Assembly (NCBI GenBank): GCA_013001935.1
Contig: JABDKZ010000278.1
Coordinates: forward strand, 1-5,359
DNA from: Maribacter sp.
GTDB taxonomy: Bacteria > Bacteroidota > Bacteroidia > Flavobacteriales > Flavobacteriaceae
DNA length: 5,359 nt
Direction: 5' to 3'
Below, piece by piece: positions 1 to 5,359 of this stretch (position 1 is the stretch's first letter; every line of letters begins with the position of its first letter). The position numbers were made by a program, and so were the translations under genes. The notes under the pieces were generated by a model that did no database searches, was not told the DNA's origin, and saw nothing but the letters and a program-made list of their open reading frames with translations.

Positions 1-732
1 AAAATGACACCTTCGCAACTTGAAGCTGCCATTACACCAAAAACCAAAATGCTTTGGTTTAGCTCACCTTGTAACCCAAGTGGTTCGGTCTACAGTGAGG
101 AAGAACTCAAAGGGTTGGCCGCAGTACTAAGGAAGCATCCTAATATTTTTGTTGTATCCGATGAAATTTATGAGCATATCAACTTTAGGGGAGGCCATGT
201 AAGCATCGCCGGAATAGACGGTATGTACGACCGGACGATTACGGTAAACGGGGTATCGAAGGCATTTGCCATGACCGGATGGCGTATCGGGTATATTGGG
301 GGACCTAATTGGATTGCTAAAGCATGTACAAAATTCCAAGGACAAAATACCAGTGGGGCAAACGCCATTGCACAAAGGGCGACCATAACCGCTTTAGAAG
401 CCCCAGTGAGCAAAATACAGTTTATGATTGATGAGTTTCATAGAAGAAGGGATTTGATTCTTGATCTTTTAAGGGAAATCGACGGTTTTAATCTAAACGT
501 ACCCGAGGGAGCATTTTATGTATTTCCTGATATATCGAGTTTCTTTGGAAAAACACTGAATGGAACTACGATAAACAATGCCTCTGAATTTGCCCTTTAT
601 CTATTGGAAAATGCAAATGTTGCAACCGTAACCGGAGAAGCATTTGGTAATCCAAATTGTATACGTATTTCATATGCCGCCTCAGAAGATGAGTTACGGG
701 AAGCAATCTCGAGGATAAAAGCAGTCCTTTAA
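1..732 (+). CDS. PLP-dependent class I aminotransferase (aspartate aminotransferase-like), C-terminal part
   Basis: The reading frame is already open at base 1, and the ATG at 4 is probably an internal methionine because fold-type I aminotransferases have about 390-400 residues and only about 243 are here. The N-terminal ~150 residues lie outside the window. Counting from the methionine at base 4, the visible class I motifs are N24-P-S-G (Asn contacting the PLP ring O3'), D53 and Y56 in VSDEIYEH (Asp pairs with the pyridine nitrogen, Tyr with O3'), S85-K86 in SKAFAMTGWRIGY (Lys forms the Schiff base, codon at 259-261), R94 (phosphate binding) and R221 in CIRISYA (binds the substrate alpha-carboxylate). 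All the catalytic residues expected in this part are present, so it should be a functional cytoplasmic enzyme. The pattern resembles bacterial AspC-type (Igamma) enzymes transferring amino groups between aspartate and 2-oxoglutarate. Substrate choice cannot be settled because the N-terminal substrate-binding part is missing; other class I specificities remain possible. Confidence 0.93.
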   Translation, partial: KMTPSQLEAAITPKTKMLWFSSPCNPSGSVYSEEELKGLAAVLRKHPNIFVVSDEIYEHINFRGGHVSIAGIDGMYDRTITVNGVSKAFAMTGWRIGYIGGPNWIAKACTKFQGQNTSGANAIAQRATITALEAPVSKIQFMIDEFHRRRDLILDLLREIDGFNLNVPEGAFYVFPDISSFFGKTLNGTTINNASEFALYLLENANVATVTGEAFGNPNCIRISYAASEDELREAISRIKAVL

Positions 733-758
733 AAAAACCCGCTGAAGCGGGTTTTTTT
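731..758. terminator. Bidirectional intrinsic terminator shared by aminotransferase and trkH
   Basis: This is a perfect 12-bp inverted repeat: seven A, then CCCGC, a TGAA loop at 743-746, then GCGGG and seven T. The five G/C-rich pairs followed by a U tract form a classic Rho-independent terminator on the + strand. Because the left arm starts with seven A, the opposite strand reads the same way and ends in a U tract as well. It lies between two convergent genes and overlaps the last two bases of the aminotransferase TAA (730-732) and the first two + strand bases of the trkH stop (757-759). It therefore most likely ends transcription from both sides. Confidence 0.93.
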
Positions 759-2247
759 ATATGTCTTTCCAAAAGTAAGGTGTTAATAAGATCAAGACTG
801 TAAACAATTCCAATCTTCCCAGTAACATTAGAAAACTGCACCACCATTTTCCCAACATCGGTAAATCATAAAAATTACTCAAAGGACCAAGACTTCCCAA
901 TGCCGGCCCTACGTTTCCTAAAGATGATGCCGCCCCACCTACCGCCGATTCAAAATCCAGACCCAGGAATCCGAGTACCATTGCGCCCAGAATGAACAGG
1001 AGCATATACAAAACAAAGAAGGCAATAATATTGTAAACTATATGTTCCCTTACCGTTTTATTATTATAACGAACAGGAATAACGGCATTTAGATGTAAGG
1101 TTCTTTTGAACTCCAATAATCCATTTTTTATAATGAGTAAATGCCGCATAACCTTTATCCCTCCAGCCGTGGACCCTGCCGATCCCCCAAGAAAAAACAA
1201 TCCAAAAAAGAAGACGGTTAAAAAGGGTGTCCAACTACTAAAATCGGCGGTAACGAAACCTGTTGTTGTGATTACAGCCATTATTTGAAAAAGGGCATGT
1301 CTAAATGAACTTTCTGCGGCGCCATTTACCATGGGATGGTACTCTGAAATAGGAACATTGGCCTTGAAATAAACAACCAAAGCCACAATTACGGTAAAAA
1401 GGGCAATGAATATAGCATAGTATTTAAACTCCTCATCTCTTAAGACCCGTTGTACCTTGCCCTTGAAGGCAAAATAACTCAATACAAAATTGGTGCCTGC
1501 CAAAAACATAAAAAATATAATTATATATTGGATCAGGGGTTGATCGTTCCAAAAAGCAAGACTAGCATTCTTGGTTGAAAAACCGCCAGTCGATAAGGTA
1601 GCCAGTGAATGGTTTATTGCATCGAAAAATGACATACCGGCTAACTTTAATAACAAGGTCTCAGCCAACGTATAACCCACATAGATATACCAAAGCCGTT
1701 TCGCTGTGTCAGTAATTCGAGGATGCAGTTTATCGGCGCTAGGTCCTGGTGCCTCAGCAGCGAATAATTGCATACCACCAATACCCAATAATGGTAAAAT
1801 TGCAATGGCCAAAACAATAATTCCCATACCTCCGATCCAATGGGTCAGACTTCTCCAAAGCAAAATCCCTTCAGGCAGGACTTCAATATCATTTAAAATT
1901 GTAGCACCTGTAGTTGTATAGCCTGAAATAGTTTCGAAAAAAGCATTGGTAACACTTTCAATTGCCCCTGAAAACAAATAGGGCAACATCCCTGATAAGG
2001 ACATCACAATCCATCCAAAAGTAACAATGATATACCCTTCTTTACGTTGTACCTCTTTCTTATGGCTTCTGGTAAAATACATTGAGGTCACCCCGATGAA
2101 CATGGTTGTAATCGATGCCAATGCTATATCCAGCGTCACTCCGTCGTCATAGACTCCGCTCACTACGGTAGCAATGAGCATAAATAGCCCATTAAAAAGC
2201 AAAAGCAAACCCATTAAGTGGAATATGATTTTGGAATTCAATTTCAT
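757..2247 (-). CDS. trkH: Trk potassium uptake system, membrane pore subunit TrkH
   Basis: This 496-residue inner-membrane protein forms the K+-conducting pore of a Trk system and works with the TrkA gate encoded just upstream. Length is close to that of characterised TrkH proteins (about 480-500). It shows the four-fold repeat of membrane helix-pore loop-membrane helix, with four filter segments: TTTG at 111-114, STGGF at 219-223, TTTGF at 327-331 and NVGP at 445-448. Other family marks are HWIGGMG (136-142), the glycine-rich GGSAGSTAGGIKV (354-366) on the cytoplasmic side, and the C-terminal GRLELFTVLILLTPYFW. Hydrophobic segments run at roughly 8-32, 38-58, 71-93, 140-160, 183-205, 237-260, 273-295, 338-352, 402-428 and 469-491. 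The start at 2247 is one base after the trkA stop, which implies cotranscription and probably translational coupling; no Shine-Dalgarno sequence is visible. The stop codon lies in the arm of the shared terminator. KtrB is the nearest alternative, but the length, the EAPGP segment and the double-RCK partner favour TrkH. Confidence 0.96.
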   Translation of the reverse strand: MKLNSKIIFHLMGLLLLFNGLFMLIATVVSGVYDDGVTLDIALASITTMFIGVTSMYFTRSHKKEVQRKEGYIIVTFGWIVMSLSGMLPYLFSGAIESVTNAFFETISGYTTTGATILNDIEVLPEGILLWRSLTHWIGGMGIIVLAIAILPLLGIGGMQLFAAEAPGPSADKLHPRITDTAKRLWYIYVGYTLAETLLLKLAGMSFFDAINHSLATLSTGGFSTKNASLAFWNDQPLIQYIIIFFMFLAGTNFVLSYFAFKGKVQRVLRDEEFKYYAIFIALFTVIVALVVYFKANVPISEYHPMVNGAAESSFRHALFQIMAVITTTGFVTADFSSWTPFLTVFFFGLFFLGGSAGSTAGGIKVMRHLLIIKNGLLEFKRTLHLNAVIPVRYNNKTVREHIVYNIIAFFVLYMLLFILGAMVLGFLGLDFESAVGGAASSLGNVGPALGSLGPLSNFYDLPMLGKWWCSFLMLLGRLELFTVLILLTPYFWKDI

Positions 2248-2248
2248 A

Positions 2249-3598
2249 CTAGAGGAATAAGCGTTCTATTTTGGGAATAGCCTCGGGCAAGCAGCATACC
2301 ACTACCCTATCCCCTGCGCGTATTTCAAATCCACCAAGGGCTATGATACCTTTACCATTCCGAACAACCCCGCCGATAGTTGCAGCCTTCGGAAAATCAA
2401 GCTCTCGGATCATTTTGCCTGTAACGCGTGAAGTAGGTTTAACCTCGAATTCAAGTATTTCAGAATTGATATTGTTAAGCCGCATAAGGGCAACCACCTC
2501 TCCTTTTCGAATATACCTAAAAATATTGTTGGCAGCCAATAACTTCTTATTGATGAGCGTATGGATACCGATTGAATGGGAAAGTTGAAAATAATCCATA
2601 TTCTCAACCAAGGCAATGGTCTTTTTAATATGTTTTGATTTTGCCACCAAGCAGGACATGATGTTGGTTTCAGAATTGCCTGTCACTGCTATAAACGCAT
2701 CCATTGAATCTAAACTTTCTTCTTCTAATAGCTCAACATTTCTGCCATCGCCATTAATTACCAGGGCATTAGGAAGGTCATCGGCCAAATCAAAGGCCTT
2801 TTCTTTGTTCTTTTCAATGAGTTTAACGTTGAACTTCATTGCGCATAATTCACGTGCCGTCTTAAAACCCACTTTACTACCGCCAAGAATCATTACGTTC
2901 TTGATATCCTCTTTCTTTTTATCGGTTAACTTATATAATTCATCAACGCCTTCACTGGTTATAATAAAATAAACCTGGTCCCCTTCCTTGAAAATAGTAT
3001 CCCCACGTGGAATAACGGTGAATTGGGTTCCCATTCGCTGTAGGGCGATAGGCATAAAATGAAGTTCAGGAAATATCAAGGCAGCTTCTTTGACCATTTT
3101 ACCAACAAATGGGGCTGTTTTTTGTAAGGAAACGCCAACGAGTATCAATTCACCACCTTCAAATTCATACGTATCATTAAAAGCCGACTTGTTCAATAGC
3201 AATCTAATTTCCTCGGCAGCCAACTCTTCAGGTGAAATTAATTCATCGATCCCAAGTTCTGCAAAGCGAAGCGTATCTTGATTATCAATGAACTCGGTAT
3301 TTGAGATTCTTGCAATTGTGCGTTTACACCCAAGTTGTTTTGCAAGCATGCAAAAAGTAATATTTGTTGTCTCAGATGAAGTAACGCCTATAACGAGATC
3401 AGACTCATGTACTTTTGCATCCTTTAAAAGTGATATTGATGTTGCATCACCTCGTATAACTTTGATATCCAAATGATTATCCGCATAAACTAAACTCTCT
3501 TTGTCAGTGTCTATCAAAGTAATATTCTGAGATTCATAAGAGAGTAATTTTGCCAGGTGAAAACCGACTTCACCTGCTCCGGCAATAATAATTTTCAT
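2249..3598 (-). CDS. trkA: Trk potassium uptake system, NAD-binding regulatory subunit TrkA
   Basis: TrkA is the peripheral cytoplasmic protein that binds nucleotides and gates the TrkH pore. The 449 residues match the usual TrkA size (about 450) and fold as two RCK modules. The first Rossmann domain (about 1-125) has the GAGEVG loop at 7-12, an acidic residue at the end of strand 2 (LID, D30) typical of NAD(H) binding, and RGDAT at 49-53. The first RCK_C domain spans about 140-222. The second Rossmann domain (about 232-350) has a degenerate loop, GGSKVG at 239-244, with Ser at the middle Gly position, then E262 and NGDG at 282-285. The second RCK_C domain is about 370-449 and contains the GDRVVV segment near 429. 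The double module distinguishes TrkA from the single-module KtrA. It is first in the trkA-trkH operon and divergent from ubiE. The start at 3598 places the GxGxxG loop at the expected distance from the N-terminus; no Shine-Dalgarno sequence precedes it. Confidence 0.96.
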   Translation of the reverse strand: MKIIIAGAGEVGFHLAKLLSYESQNITLIDTDKESLVYADNHLDIKVIRGDATSISLLKDAKVHESDLVIGVTSSETTNITFCMLAKQLGCKRTIARISNTEFIDNQDTLRFAELGIDELISPEELAAEEIRLLLNKSAFNDTYEFEGGELILVGVSLQKTAPFVGKMVKEAALIFPELHFMPIALQRMGTQFTVIPRGDTIFKEGDQVYFIITSEGVDELYKLTDKKKEDIKNVMILGGSKVGFKTARELCAMKFNVKLIEKNKEKAFDLADDLPNALVINGDGRNVELLEEESLDSMDAFIAVTGNSETNIMSCLVAKSKHIKKTIALVENMDYFQLSHSIGIHTLINKKLLAANNIFRYIRKGEVVALMRLNNINSEILEFEVKPTSRVTGKMIRELDFPKAATIGGVVRNGKGIIALGGFEIRAGDRVVVCCLPEAIPKIERLFL

Positions 3599-3620
3599 TG
3601 ATTACAAATGTTAATTTCAC

Positions 3621-3633
3621 AGTTAAGATAACT
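3621..3633. repeat. Small inverted repeat upstream of trkA
   Basis: AGTTA-AGA-TAACT is a perfect 5-bp inverted repeat with a 3-nt centre, ending 23 bp upstream of the trkA start codon. Its place suggests a possible operator or a weak structure in the trkA leader. A second short palindrome, CAAAT-C-ATTTG, lies at 3689-3699. Both are short and AT-rich, so they may be due to chance. Confidence 0.25.
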
Positions 3634-3725
3634 ATGGTTTAATTGACTTTGAGAAAGAAGTGTCTTTTGAGGTGATAGCCCTATTTTACAAATCATTTGA
3701 TGGATTATTGGCACCTAATTCAGCA

Positions 3726-3733
3726 CAAAATTA
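3726..3733 (-). promoter_or_regulatory. Candidate -7 element for the trkA-trkH operon
   Basis: Read on the minus strand this is TAATTTTG, a full match to the Bacteroidota -7 consensus TAnnTTTG. It would start transcription near 3720 and give trkA a leader of about 120 nt. No TTG is found at the usual -33 distance upstream, so support rests on one element. A second, poorer candidate is TAACATTTG at 3605-3613 on the minus strand, which has one extra base and would make the transcript nearly leaderless. Confidence 0.3.
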
Positions 3734-3759
3734 CATATTTTATTTGGGTTCATCTGTAA

Positions 3760-3773
3760 TTTAGCAAGCTAAA
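3760..3773. repeat. Inverted repeat TTTAGC-AA-GCTAAA in the divergent promoter region
   Basis: This is a perfect 6-bp inverted repeat with a 2-nt centre, located 43 bp upstream of the candidate -33 element of ubiE and just upstream of the candidate trkA -7 element. The half-site GCTAAA occurs again at 3826-3831, inside the spacer of the ubiE promoter candidate. The arrangement would suit a dimeric transcription factor acting on one or both divergent genes, but no known operator is recognised. Confidence 0.3.
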
Positions 3774-3816
3774 AACCAAGCGCCAATATTCTTTTATATC
3801 GTCTAAGAAAAAGAAA

Positions 3817-3842
3817 TTGGTCATCGCTAAATTGTATCTTTG
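3817..3842 (+). promoter_or_regulatory. Candidate Bacteroidota promoter for ubiE-porT
   Basis: TATCTTTG at 3835-3842 matches the -7 consensus TAnnTTTG exactly, and a TTG that could serve as the -33 element lies at 3817-3819. The spacer between them is 15 bp, shorter than the roughly 17-23 bp reported for flavobacterial promoters. Transcription would begin about 5 bp after the -7 element, leaving a 5' leader of only about 10 nt before the ubiE ATG at 3857. The -7 match and position are strong; the -33 assignment is less sure. Confidence 0.6.
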
Positions 3843-3856
3843 CCGAAAATCATTGA

Positions 3857-4585
3857 ATGAGCAAAAAAGTAACGCCTTATCAGGACTCGGGTTTAGGAAA
3901 AAAAGAACAGGTTACACAAATGTTCGATACCATATCAAAGGATTATGATGGCCTAAACCGTGTCATTTCATTCGGTATTGATATTAAATGGAGAAAACGG
4001 GTAGTGGCCATTGTAAAAGCTAAAAAACCTAAAATTCTATTGGACATTGCAACAGGAACTGGTGATTTAGCGATAAATCTTGTGAAAACCGGAGCCAGGA
4101 GAATTGTAGGATTAGACATTTCACCGGGCATGTTGGAAGTAGGAAAAAAGAAGGTACTTGATAAGCATTTGGAGCAGACCATAGAGATGATTGAAGGTGA
4201 CAGTGAAAATCTACCTTTTGAAGACAACACCTTTGATGCGGTCACGGTGGCCTTTGGCGTACGTAATTTTGAAACCTTAAATAAAGGGTTGGCAGAGATT
4301 CACAGGGTTTTAAAACCTACTGGTACTTTTGTGGTTTTAGAAACTTCGGTACCAACAAAAACCCCATACAAACAGGGATATTATTTTTATACTAAAAACA
4401 TCCTCCCCAGAATAGGTAAGTTGTTTTCAAGAGACGATTCTGCATATGCCTATTTAAGCGAATCGGCTTCAGTTTTTCCACACGGTGAAAAGTTCAACAA
4501 TATTTTACGGAAAATTGGGTTTATAGATGTAGTGAACAAACCGCAAACCCTTGGAGTTGCCACTATTTATGTCGCTACAAAATAA
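3857..4585 (+). CDS. ubiE: Demethylmenaquinone C-methyltransferase UbiE/MenG
   Basis: This SAM-dependent methyltransferase (EC 2.1.1.163) performs the last step of menaquinone synthesis, methylating the ring of demethylmenaquinone; in Bacteroidota, which use menaquinone rather than ubiquinone, MenG is the apt functional name. The 242 residues match the family's usual ~230-250. The N-terminal UbiE signature YDGLNRVISFGIDIKWR occupies 30-46. The Rossmann-like core has SAM motif I LDIATGTGD at 62-70, acidic D87 in GLDISPGML, EGDSENLPF at 113-121, the AFGVRNF segment at 132-138, and the second family signature RVLKPTG...ETS at 150-164, where the more common Gly-Gly is Thr-Gly. The C-terminal ~50 residues contain the FPHGEKF region before the final strand. 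The ATG at 3857 directly follows the promoter candidate and gives a full-length N-terminus; no Shine-Dalgarno sequence is visible. porT follows after 4 bp and is likely cotranscribed. Confidence 0.96.
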   Translation: MSKKVTPYQDSGLGKKEQVTQMFDTISKDYDGLNRVISFGIDIKWRKRVVAIVKAKKPKILLDIATGTGDLAINLVKTGARRIVGLDISPGMLEVGKKKVLDKHLEQTIEMIEGDSENLPFEDNTFDAVTVAFGVRNFETLNKGLAEIHRVLKPTGTFVVLETSVPTKTPYKQGYYFYTKNILPRIGKLFSRDDSAYAYLSESASVFPHGEKFNNILRKIGFIDVVNKPQTLGVATIYVATK

Positions 4586-4589
4586 TTAT

Positions 4590-5285
4590 ATGAAGCATTA
4601 TCTTTTGGTCTTGATTGGTCTGGTATTTCTGAGTCAGCCAATTATGGCGCAATTTAACGAGAAACCGATCCTGAATTTAGAAGCAGAAGATGAACCGCTT
4701 CTGAATTGGGGCTATTTTCTTGGTTTTAATCAATATGATTTTAAGTTCGAATATAAAAATGATGCTAGGGATATACTGGTAAATAAAGCTATTGGCTTTA
4801 ACGTTGGTCTCATTGGAGAATTACGTATAAATGAGTTTTTGGACCTACGATTTGAACCCGGTCTTTTATACAACTCAAGAACGCTTGGTTTCCCTGGGTT
4901 TGAAGAAGAACAAGATGCCATTCGAGAAGTGAAGTCAACATATATTAATTTTCCATTACTGTTGAAAGTCAGTACGCGCCGATTAGGCAATTGGAAACCA
5001 TTTTTAATTGGTGGCGCATCGATCTCAATGAATCTTGGGAGTAATGAATCTAGCTTGGATGACAACTCAGCAGGTACCTTTAGAATGAAAAAATTGGTCT
5101 ACAATTACGAACTGGGCTTTGGTATTGACTTTTACCTACAGTATTTTAAGTTTACACCGTCTATCCGCGGTGTATTCGCGTTAAGCGATGAACTAGTGCC
5201 AGATAATGATCCAAATAGCCCTTGGACCGGAAATATAGCGGCCATGCGCACCCGTGGACTCTTCATTAATTTTACGTTTGAATAA
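4590..5285 (+). CDS. porT: Type IX secretion system outer-membrane protein PorT (beta-barrel)
   Basis: The product is 231 residues from the ATG at 4590. In-frame ATGs at 4551 and 4569 exist, but both lie inside ubiE; the 4590 start is 4 bp after the ubiE stop and puts a clean signal peptide at the N-terminus. That peptide has K2, a hydrophobic core LLVLIGLVFL and a predicted cleavage after MA at 19-20, leaving Gln at +1 as is common in this phylum. The mature part has alternating aromatic/hydrophobic strands, for example FLDLRFEPGLLY (83-94), YINFPLLLKVS (118-128), KPFLIGGASISMNL (136-149), YELGFGIDFYL (173-183) and a C-terminal strand ending in FINFTFE, all typical of an OMP_b-brl_2-type barrel. 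PorT (SprT in gliding flavobacteria) is required for secretion through the type IX system, and location directly after ubiE is a known context for it in flavobacteria. The family is weakly conserved, so the call rests on barrel features, size and neighbourhood; a generic porin-family protein is the alternative. Confidence 0.85.
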   Translation: MKHYLLVLIGLVFLSQPIMAQFNEKPILNLEAEDEPLLNWGYFLGFNQYDFKFEYKNDARDILVNKAIGFNVGLIGELRINEFLDLRFEPGLLYNSRTLGFPGFEEEQDAIREVKSTYINFPLLLKVSTRRLGNWKPFLIGGASISMNLGSNESSLDDNSAGTFRMKKLVYNYELGFGIDFYLQYFKFTPSIRGVFALSDELVPDNDPNSPWTGNIAAMRTRGLFINFTFE

Positions 5286-5294
5286 TTCTATAGA

Positions 5295-5359
5295 CTATTT
5301 ACGTCTTATCTCATTTAAGAAAATTGCCGCTGCCGTGGCAACATTCAAACTTTCTGTTG
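5295..5359 (-). CDS. TrmH/SpoU-family RNA methyltransferase, C-terminal fragment
   Basis: On the minus strand an open frame enters at the window edge and gives 20 residues before a TAG at 5297-5295. The fragment contains ESLNVATAAAIFLNE, the typical last motif of SPOUT-class (SpoU/TrmH) RNA 2'-O-ribose methyltransferases, whose usual form is ESLNVSVA...; in the family this part belongs to the C-terminal knot that binds SAM and supports dimerisation. The rest of the gene lies beyond base 5359, so neither its length nor whether it modifies tRNA or 23S rRNA can be told. It converges on porT, with 9 bp between the two stop codons. Confidence 0.8.
   Translation of the reverse strand, partial: TESLNVATAAAIFLNEIRRK

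Noticed and set aside
566..847. A 93-codon minus-strand open frame crossing the aminotransferase/trkH junction
   Set aside because: It overlaps the aminotransferase, the terminator and the end of trkH in other frames and shows no family motif, so it is a shadow of real genes.
2616..2972. A 118-codon plus-strand open frame inside trkA
   Set aside because: It is antisense to a well-supported TrkA region including the second Rossmann domain; its serine- and leucine-rich composition is that of a reverse-strand shadow frame.
3701..3760. A 19-codon frame starting with ATG at 3700-3702 in the intergenic region
   Set aside because: It is very short, has no ribosome binding site and no recognisable product; it probably arose by chance in non-coding DNA.
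3599..3856. A riboswitch such as a c-di-AMP or K+-related element before trkA
   Set aside because: The possible leader is AT-rich with only short hairpins and no conserved riboswitch core that I can recognise.
4730..5065. A 111-codon minus-strand open frame inside porT
   Set aside because: It is antisense to the beta-barrel coding region, with no recognisable domain or promoter of its own.
1..5359. A novel defence, mobile or otherwise undescribed system
   Set aside because: All complete genes belong to known housekeeping or secretion families; I see no transposase, integrase, direct-repeat array, att-like duplication or break in coding style that would mark an insertion.

Overview
The window looks like a housekeeping segment of a Bacteroidota chromosome, most likely a marine-type member of the Flavobacteriaceae. 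Four things point there: a PorT-type component of the type IX secretion system, which is restricted to this phylum; a menaquinone-type UbiE/MenG methyltransferase directly upstream of it; a perfect match to the Bacteroidota -7 promoter element (TAnnTTTG) just before ubiE; and start codons that lack Shine-Dalgarno sequences. The genus cannot be fixed from this sequence alone.

Layout from left to right: (1) the C-terminal ~60% of a PLP-dependent class I aminotransferase on the + strand, ending at 732; (2) a compact hairpin terminator at 731-758 that overlaps the stop codons of the two convergent genes; (3) a two-gene minus-strand operon, trkA (3598-2249) then trkH (2247-757), encoding the cytoplasmic NAD-binding gate and the membrane pore of a Trk potassium uptake system; (4) a 258-bp divergent intergenic region with a candidate promoter for ubiE, a weak candidate for trkA and small inverted repeats; (5) a plus-strand pair, ubiE/menG (3857-4585) and porT (4590-5285), separated by 4 bp; (6) the last 20 codons of a minus-strand TrmH/SpoU-type RNA methyltransferase, convergent with porT and only 9 bp from it.

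The genes are functionally diverse: amino acid metabolism, K+ homeostasis, menaquinone synthesis, protein secretion and RNA modification. The only clear working pair is TrkA-TrkH. All complete genes look intact, with key motifs present and lengths normal for their families. I see no mobile element, CRISPR array, tRNA or rRNA, and no evidence of a previously undescribed system. The notable points are the terminator arrangement, the regulatory structure of the trkA-ubiE intergenic region, and the tight linkage of a quinone-synthesis gene to a secretion gene.
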